In this document: positions 58,307-64,000 of the stretch, one piece after another
Position numbering within the stretch: the first letter of the stretch is position 1
Layout: every line of letters begins with the position of its first letter
Assembly: GCA_963971425.1 (NCBI GenBank)
Contig: OZ020519.1
Span: 17,691,397-17,755,396, forward strand
Length of the DNA stretch: 64,000 nucleotides
Source: Bryoerythrophyllum caledonicum
Taxonomy: Eukaryota; Streptophyta; Bryopsida; Pottiales; Pottiaceae
Direction of reading: 5' to 3'
The notes under the pieces: model-generated
Told to the model about the DNA's origin: nothing
What the model saw: the letters and a program-made list of their open reading frames with translations, nothing else
Database searches by the model: none
Made by a program: the position numbers and the translations under genes

Positions 58307-58990
58307 TCATTGAAATCCTGGGATCGAGGGATCCCACTTCCGAGAACACCTTGTTATAATATTCCTAGAAAGCTCAGTCGTCCTCAACGTACGACCATCC
58401 TGACATTCAGGGAGGGGATTGTTCTGAACAAACTCTGCTACATGGATGCATGACGAAAACATTTTCGTCAGCCAAGGCTTCAGGCGCGTAGCGAGAAACT
58501 TGTCCTTCAAATCACCAGTCCAAGGACGAGGATGTATAGCATTGAACTCGCCATTGAGGAGGTTCTTCTCCGGACTGTCGTCTATGAGCAAAGCGAGATC
58601 AATGTCCACGTGATCATGAAGCCAAACGAGTTCCATGAGGTCCTTCAGCATGTATCGTTTGGATGGATTCTCCTTTCTAGGAAAGGTTGACATTGTAGTA
58701 TCAGCTTGGGACAGAACTAAAAGGTCAGTTGGCTTCAGGAGAGAGTTGCTCAGGGCATCTACTAACATGCTATCGACATTTGTCTTCATCGCACAGCTCC
58801 ATATCACAATATTAGCGATTTTGTGCAACCACTCCAGAAAGAGACGACAGTCGGGTCTAGGAATACTACTGTGCGGCGGAGAAGTCCTATGAATCAAAAA
58901 TCCATTCAAGTCGAGGACAACAGTGTATCTCGGATGCCTTACCTTCGAATCGCCGGGGGGTGCAAGCCGAGTACCTCCTCGTAGTGACTC
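58307..58990 (-). CDS. FCP1/NIF-like HAD phosphatase exon
   Basis: Open minus-strand exon starting after an acceptor-like CTGCAG at 58991-58996. Reads SLRGGTRLAPPGDSKVRHP, then motif I YTVVLDLNGFLIH (catalytic Asp present), motif II-like NIVIWSCAMKTNVDSML, LLVLSQADTT, and motif III LALLIDDSPEKNLLNGEF followed by HPRPWTGD. About 228 residues. These match the order of FCP1-like/NIF phosphatases. It resembles the downstream ORF (57401-58042) in all motifs, so the two are tandem paralogs on the same strand, 265 bp apart. An upstream exon is likely. Confidence 0.7.
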   Translation of the reverse strand, partial: ESLRGGTRLAPPGDSKVRHPRYTVVLDLNGFLIHRTSPPHSSIPRPDCRLFLEWLHKIANIVIWSCAMKTNVDSMLVDALSNSLLKPTDLLVLSQADTTMSTFPRKENPSKRYMLKDLMELVWLHDHVDIDLALLIDDSPEKNLLNGEFNAIHPRPWTGDLKDKFLATRLKPWLTKMFSSCIHVAEFVQNNPLPECQDGRTLRTTELSRNIITRCSRKWDPSIPGFQ

Positions 58991-59112
58991 CTGCAGTTAA
59001 GCGAACATGTAAGTATGAGTGAGGCGCATGGCGATCGGAGGATCCTTCGAGCAAGTCATATACAAACCAGGAATTGAAGACAGTGAAGTAGAAGAATGGA
59101 CATGAAACTCAC

Positions 59113-59517
59113 CTTCTGTAGAGGATGTCGAACCAACAGGAGGAGCGGATGATTCACCCATTCCACCAACATCAGCTACAGACGACCTTGGAATAATTCT
59201 AGGAGGGCTGAAGGCTAGAAGATCTTCGAATACGCCATGATGAACATCTTCCTCGTCTACATGGACAGCCGTAGAAGCTGTTTCTGCTTGGTGAAGACCT
59301 TGAGAAACAGGAATTGGCAACATGTCAACCAGATTTGCCAAAGTCGCTGCGGCCAGTGACTTTGCTATGTTTTGCGGAGGGTCAGAAACAGATTCCACTA
59401 CGTGGCTGGAAGAAGGCTGAGATTCAAGTGCATCCAACTCTATTGCTACAGGGCCGGATGTCGAAGGCTCAACATTGCCAGGTGGAACTAGATTACGTAC
59501 AATCTTGCAAGTAACTC
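59113..59517 (-). CDS. Probable upstream exon of the FCP1-like gene
   Basis: Open minus-strand region bounded by an AG at about 59518 and a donor GAAG/GTGAGT at 59112. It encodes a Ser/Pro/Glu-rich, low-complexity segment (ESQPSSSHVVESVSDPPQN, STAVHVDEEDVHHGVFED, PPRIIPRSSVADVGGMGES) of the kind found N-terminal to FCP1 domains. The splice phase to 58990 does not match with the obvious sites, so the exact junction is unresolved. First exons further upstream are not identified. Confidence 0.4.
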
Positions 59518-60197
59518 TAGTTCAAGAACCCCGCTCGTTGCCAAAATTAGTGACTATTGGCTTGGGCGAGCACCAAGGCCTCTCAGCCCACTCCGCTGTC
59601 GTGTTGTAAATTACTACACTATGTAAAAAGATAATATAGATACAAAAAGTGTGGTCGTAGAGTGACCTACAGTTTAATTCAATGTGGGAACATTTGGAGC
59701 TTGTTAGCCTAGCTTGGATGTACTGCATCTCTTGTCTCTAGCTCAGGGGTAGGTAGGTGGCCAGTTGGCTGCTTATTTTCCTGCTCTCACTAGCAAGTGC
59801 CAAGCCGCAGCCGCCCGAACAGTTCAACGAGTTCAATGGGACTCGAACTTGGAATCAGTCGGCGGATAACAAACGGGCTCTAACAGCCAACCAAGTCTGC
59901 AACTTGGCGATTATCATCGAGCCTGCAATAGTCTTATACTGCTACAGATAAGTCGTTTGTTTCTTAATCTGACTTTGCTGTGGACCATCTTTTAGATGGA
60001 AAGGCATCTATGGCTACTTAAATTTGCTTAGCCGTTTCCAATTAAAGAAATGTCATTGAGTTAATGTTAGGGAAGGCAAGCTTCTTGATGAAGTTATCGA
60101 AAAACATATAAAGGATAGATGGTTGCCGTGCCTTATGCATTACTTCAGGTCATTATTAGTTTGGATTGTTTCTTCTTAGTTTCTATAGGTTGATAGT
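59518..60197. other. Intergenic region, nothing recognised
   Basis: Between a minus-strand gene and a plus-strand ORF, so it may be a divergent promoter region. No TATA box is convincing. Confidence 0.3.
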
Positions 60198-60629
60198 ATG
60201 GCTTCTCAAGACCCTGATGATTGGGAGTTTCCTTTAGCTCACTCACCGGATGATCTAATTCAACTTTCTCAACCATCAACATCAAGGCGACGTGAGCGAG
60301 AGGAAGCAGGGCCTTCTGAGCGCCGTGTTCAACCACGTACCGCTTTTGATCCTCAACAAGTTCCTTTGACAAGTTTAAGAAGTTTACAACCGGAGGCAAG
60401 AACTTTAGTAATCGTCTTGGAGGTTGGAGATGTGCTTGTCGAAGGCCATCAAGTGGTGTTTGAAGGGTGTTTTCAAAACACTAATGAAGGTCAAATGGTA
60501 ACCCGCTTGTCCAATGACCTTGGTCACCGTCTTTGGCTTCAAGGCCCGCTCAGATACTTGGGTAGTGAAAGGCGAGCAAGTTACATTGTTGCTGTTCTTC
60601 GTGAGATTCTTGACTTTTTACATGTTTAA
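60198..60629 (+). CDS. Unassigned 143-residue protein
   Basis: ATG at 60198 in a good context (TAGTATGGC). The first 55 residues are acidic then basic low complexity (QPSTSRRREREEAGPSERRV). Residues 60-143 look folded, with LEVGDVLVEGHQVVFEGCF and RLSNDLGHRLWLQGPLRYL. No family is recognised. It lies just upstream of the presumed gypsy LTR region and could be a host exon or a retroelement-derived ORF. Confidence 0.4.
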   Translation: MASQDPDDWEFPLAHSPDDLIQLSQPSTSRRREREEAGPSERRVQPRTAFDPQQVPLTSLRSLQPEARTLVIVLEVGDVLVEGHQVVFEGCFQNTNEGQMVTRLSNDLGHRLWLQGPLRYLGSERRASYIVAVLREILDFLHV

Positions 60630-62039
60630 TCCATCTAGGGGCTGAAGTTGAGACCATTTGTTGTTATTTTTCTTAATATATTTGTAGTTAGTTGTTGTTG
60701 TTGAAGAAACCCGGTCTTTAGATTGATGACCAGGTAGTTAGTGTTTAAAAATGCAAAGAATAGAAGGGATAGAGGGATGATAAGAGTTGATAAGGGGGAG
60801 AATTTGGGCAACCAATGGGGTTTAAGATGCCCATGTGGCCTTTGAATGGGCTGAGGTTAGTTGTGATTGGCTCCTTTCCCCGTTTTGGGGGTTGGGTTCT
60901 TCCTTACCAAGGAGGGGCTGGACTGCGGGGGCTCTCTCGGGTTGCTTTTGTTGTAGTTTGTTTTGGTTTTTGAGTATGTTGTAGCCCTTGTTGTTAGCTC
61001 TCTATGAAGCTATCACTCGGTCTTAGAGCTAAAAGTATGAGTGAACGGCGCCTTGTCGAACACAAGGGGGTCTGCTGCCCCATGTTTTCATGAGCAGTAG
61101 GTTTGAAGCCTTGTAGCAAGTTGTACAAAGTATATCTAAATGACATCTTTGGTGAGTGTTTGTACACTGTAAATAGCTTTCCAAAGAGCTATCTTATGCT
61201 CTATTTCGAGCTTTTGTGAAGTCATAGCACTAGTTTGAAAGAAGAGGGGTCAGCTGATTTGAGTTTTTGTAAGAAGTAACTTTGATTGCACATAACGGCT
61301 GGCCAGATGGGTTTTTGGGGGTGAAATTTGGTGTGTATGTGGTGTATTTTAGTGGCTTTTCAAGTAGCTATAGCACGACTCATTCCGAGTTTATATGAAA
61401 CCGTAGTGGTATTTTGAATTAGAAGGTTAATCAAGAGTTTAAAAGAGAGTTTGAGTTCGGTTTGTACTTAATGAGAGGTTAGAGAAATGATTTCAAAGGG
61501 AGTAAGGGTATATAGGAGAAGGGTATGAAGTGGTTAGGGTATGTAAGGGTAAGGGTATGTGGGATTGTGGTTAATTAGGGAATTAATTATCTTAATCAAG
61601 GTTAATTGTGTTAAGTAAGATTAACTAGTCTAATTGTAATTAAATAGCTTAACTAAGATTAAGTGGATTAATTAAGGTTAATCATATTATTTAAATATAA
61701 TTATCTTAACTATTAATTAATTATTATTAAGCGAACTTAGTTAATTTAATCTGAGTTTAATTAAGGCTTGATTTAGATTAAGGATAATTAATGTTTTGAG
61801 TTAAGTTTTTGAGAGACAAGTTCTACAAGACATCTGCATCATGTCTTACTATATGTACATCGAGTTTTATTATACAAGTTGAAGATTGAAGGCCTTTCTC
61901 GTATGCTAAATGAGGACTTATGAGTTTATATGGGCTTGAACACAAAATTATATGTTCCATATTCTCCATTTCCCTCTCTAAACCAAGTGCAGCCAAGAAC
62001 CCTGCGTTTTCCTGAAGCAAAGACTCTCTACACAACATA
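60630..62039 (+). mobile_element. Presumed 5' LTR and leader of the Ty3/gypsy element
   Basis: No gene. The sequence just before the primer site ends ACAACA. A start (TG) is not determined, since only one LTR lies in the window. Includes an ATTAA-rich tract (about 61570-61790). The assignment rests on position next to the primer-binding site and gag. Confidence 0.4.
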
Positions 62040-62058
62040 TGGTGCTTCCACTGAGAGC
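62040..62058 (+). other. Candidate primer-binding site of the gypsy element
   Basis: TGGTGCTTCCACTGAGAGC, two bases after the apparent LTR end and 30 bp before gag. It resembles the TGGTGCTTTCATTGAGAG leader motif known from plant gypsy elements. Confidence 0.45.
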
Positions 62059-62087
62059 GCTTTAGGGCATTTGATTAAGAGGGAAAG

Positions 62088-64000
62088 ATGGATGATTCTG
62101 GAGGAACTCGAGGTGGTGGAGGTGGTCAGAATCTTGCAGAGGAGTTTATGAGGGCCATGCAGATGCTTATGGGCCAACAAGCTGCTAATACATCGGGACA
62201 AGGAGCTACGAAGGCTTTGAAGACTGTCATCAACAAATTAGGGAGGTTTGATGGCAAGAATGTTTCCAAGTTCTTGAGGGTCTATGGATGCGAGATGGAG
62301 ATTTATCAAGTAGCTGGAGAAAGGATGATAGAGACTTTCCACCTTGCAGTTGTACCTGAGATCAGGGAGAGGGTCAGACAGTTGCATGAGGGTATAGATG
62401 TGCCCTCATGGGCTGCATTTGAAGAAAGACTCAGAGATGAGTACTTTGAAGAAGATGCTGAGAGGATGTCCAAGAGAGGATTTCTTGATTGGGTGGAACA
62501 ACGACCTGGCAAACACATGGGGCCTAACGAATTACTGAGAGAGTTTGAGAAGAAGTTTGGACAGTTACCTTTGGTTGAGAAGCGTCTTCTGGAGGTGAGG
62601 AAGTCCGAGCTTTTTCTACAAGCTTCGGATGAAGCATTAGAAGACAGATTGCTTCTCTTCCTCTCAGACAGTACTACCGAAGGTGGGTTTACCACTAATT
62701 GGAGGAGATTGGAGGAAGGGGTGAGCATTATTGCTAAACAACAACGTGTGAAGGCAAGAGGACTTGGAGCAAAGATAGAGGCTTTACCGATGGTAGAAAA
62801 TAGAGCTTCAACATCAACCCTGCCTACTTCTACTCCTCTAGGTTCCTCAAAGGGCAAAACGGTGGATGATGCTACAATTCAAGAGCTTATGAAGGGCATC
62901 AAGGAATTGAAGGTGGAGATGAGTACGCTTATGAGGAATACCAAAACGAGTGGTTCACAACCAAGTGGAGGGCAAAAGGATTTTGTCATGAGGTGCATTT
63001 GGTGTGATGATCCAAGCCACAAGCGTGGGGATTGTACGTCGTATGCAGATGCTATGAAGAATGGCATTATTTCTTTCAAAGAAGGAAGGATTAGAGATGC
63101 TTCGACGGAAGAAGTTTTGAACACCAACTTTGGAAGAGGGGGCATGAAGAAGTTGATGGATGAACGGTTGAAAAATGGCAGTTCTTCGAAAGGCAAAGAA
63201 GCAGAAACCTATAGCATTGAGGTCGAGCAGAGTAAGGTGAAAACCTTATCTCATGTATCCACAGAACTAATGGTCAGAGGAGCACAAGCTATCAGACAGC
63301 TTACTGGATGGGATGATCCGGTAGATGCGATCACCATCAGGGCATATCTGGATAATGAGCAAGGGATCGATTTCCCTAGCGATGCTTTGGTCGAAGCCAA
63401 ACGTGGCAGAGATGAAGAAGAAGAGACGGCGGAGCCAGTAAGCAAGAGGAAGCCTTCAAGCAACAAGGATTCTACTCCATCACAAGGGCCAGCGAATCAC
63501 ACTCGCCAGAAACAAGATGCTGGACCTTCTAACTTGCATCCAGGGAATGCGCCATTACCAAAGGACAAATGGGAGGAAAGGATGAGCAGTAAGAAGGGAA
63601 AAGAAAAGGAAGATTCTGCAAAGGGAAGAGGTAAAGTACCAGCCTACAAACTTCAATCCGATATTGAATCTTCAATTGATATGAAGGGCATTCTTGAAGA
63701 GAGGATTCTTGATGCAAAGATTGAATTCACTTTGAGAGAAGCTCTTGGTATCGCCAAGAAAGACTTTCACGAGCTGATAATAGATGTTATCAAGAGAAAG
63801 AGGCAAATGACAGCAGAGACAGTGATGGCAAAGGCGATAGATACTCACGTGACCGAAGATGAGGAAGAAGAGATTGGGCAAGTGTTTGTTATGATGTGTG
63901 ATTCTACAAGCTCGAGGGAGAAGGATGTGGAAGATGTTTCAACTCTTTTGGATGGAGAAATGGAAGATGAGGTCTTGCAGATGTTTTCCTTAGAATTCAT
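62088..64000 (+). CDS. Ty3/gypsy gag (open to window end)
   Basis: One uninterrupted frame of 637 codons from ATG at 62088 to the window end. Gly-rich start, then a capsid-like helical region (GRFDGKNVSKFLRVYGCEME, AAFEERLRDEYFEEDAERMS, LLREFEKKFGQL), a linker, and a zinc knuckle CIWCDDPSHKRGDC (CX2CX4HX4C). After a Lys/Glu/Ser-rich linker comes ILEERILDAKIEFTLREALG, a conserved segment preceding the protease in many plant gypsy polyproteins. Gag packages element RNA into particles. The lack of stops over 1.9 kb, in contrast to other elements here, suggests recent activity. The protease and reverse transcriptase would lie beyond the window. Confidence 0.9.
   Translation, partial: MDDSGGTRGGGGGQNLAEEFMRAMQMLMGQQAANTSGQGATKALKTVINKLGRFDGKNVSKFLRVYGCEMEIYQVAGERMIETFHLAVVPEIRERVRQLHEGIDVPSWAAFEERLRDEYFEEDAERMSKRGFLDWVEQRPGKHMGPNELLREFEKKFGQLPLVEKRLLEVRKSELFLQASDEALEDRLLLFLSDSTTEGGFTTNWRRLEEGVSIIAKQQRVKARGLGAKIEALPMVENRASTSTLPTSTPLGSSKGKTVDDATIQELMKGIKELKVEMSTLMRNTKTSGSQPSGGQKDFVMRCIWCDDPSHKRGDCTSYADAMKNGIISFKEGRIRDASTEEVLNTNFGRGGMKKLMDERLKNGSSSKGKEAETYSIEVEQSKVKTLSHVSTELMVRGAQAIRQLTGWDDPVDAITIRAYLDNEQGIDFPSDALVEAKRGRDEEEETAEPVSKRKPSSNKDSTPSQGPANHTRQKQDAGPSNLHPGNAPLPKDKWEERMSSKKGKEKEDSAKGRGKVPAYKLQSDIESSIDMKGILEERILDAKIEFTLREALGIAKKDFHELIIDVIKRKRQMTAETVMAKAIDTHVTEDEEEEIGQVFVMMCDSTSSREKDVEDVSTLLDGEMEDEVLQMFSLEF

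Noticed and set aside
1-64000. Bacterial or phage systems, CRISPR arrays, operons
   Set aside because: There are spliced plant genes, plant transposon signatures and no regularly spaced repeats with unique spacers.

Overview
The window reads as a stretch of land-plant nuclear genome. Three intact class III (secretory) peroxidase genes with GC-rich codons and GT-AG introns sit in AT-rich DNA full of plant-type transposons: a LINE, Ty1/copia, Ty3/gypsy, and short elements with hAT, CACTA, PIF/Harbinger, TA-target and TTAA-target signatures. No rRNA gene, clear tRNA gene, CRISPR array or bacterial operon is visible. A non-seed plant (bryophyte, lycophyte or fern) is my guess from the peroxidase intron pattern and the repeat proteins; this is inference.

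Layout. (1) 1-4568 and 28931-31026 are two halves of one non-LTR retrotransposon (AP endonuclease, reverse transcriptase, a possible methyltransferase-like domain, RNase H, TTC tail). (2) 4569-28930 is a 24.4-kb insertion that splits this LINE. It has imperfect inverted ends (27 of 34 positions match), and removing it joins the LINE reading frame exactly. Inside are a decayed, spliced transposase-like gene on the minus strand (about 24.3-26.75 kb, with a coiled-coil ORF upstream), three decayed paralogs of an undescribed family combining an N-terminal domain, a coiled coil and a Cys/His cluster (one of them internally deleted), one unrecognised 407-codon pseudogene, and long AT-rich or purine-rich spacers with several smaller nested elements. 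(3) 31-51 kb holds three peroxidase genes, A and B in direct orientation and C inverted. Their second exons appear identical at the nucleotide level, and they are separated by copies of a TTAA-flanked 0.93-0.95 kb repeat, nested TA-target MITEs and other MITEs. (4) 51.5-56 kb holds a CACTA-type MITE and a 5'-truncated, decayed Ty1/copia pol on the minus strand. (5) 56.3-59.5 kb holds two tandem FCP1/NIF-like HAD phosphatase genes on the minus strand, one lacking the catalytic Asp, and small ORFs nearby. (6) 60.2 kb has a small unassigned ORF, and 62.09 kb to the window end is the open gag frame of a Ty3/gypsy element.

How it fits together. The only genes that look fully functional are the peroxidases: each has a signal peptide, both catalytic histidines, eight cysteines and a TATA box. 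The FCP1-like genes and the 60.2-kb ORF may be host genes. The gypsy gag is intact as far as it can be seen. The LINE, the giant insertion's genes and the copia pol are pseudogenes. The main novelty candidates are the giant terminal-inverted-repeat element with its conserved accessory gene family, and the methyltransferase-like domain lying between reverse transcriptase and RNase H in the LINE.
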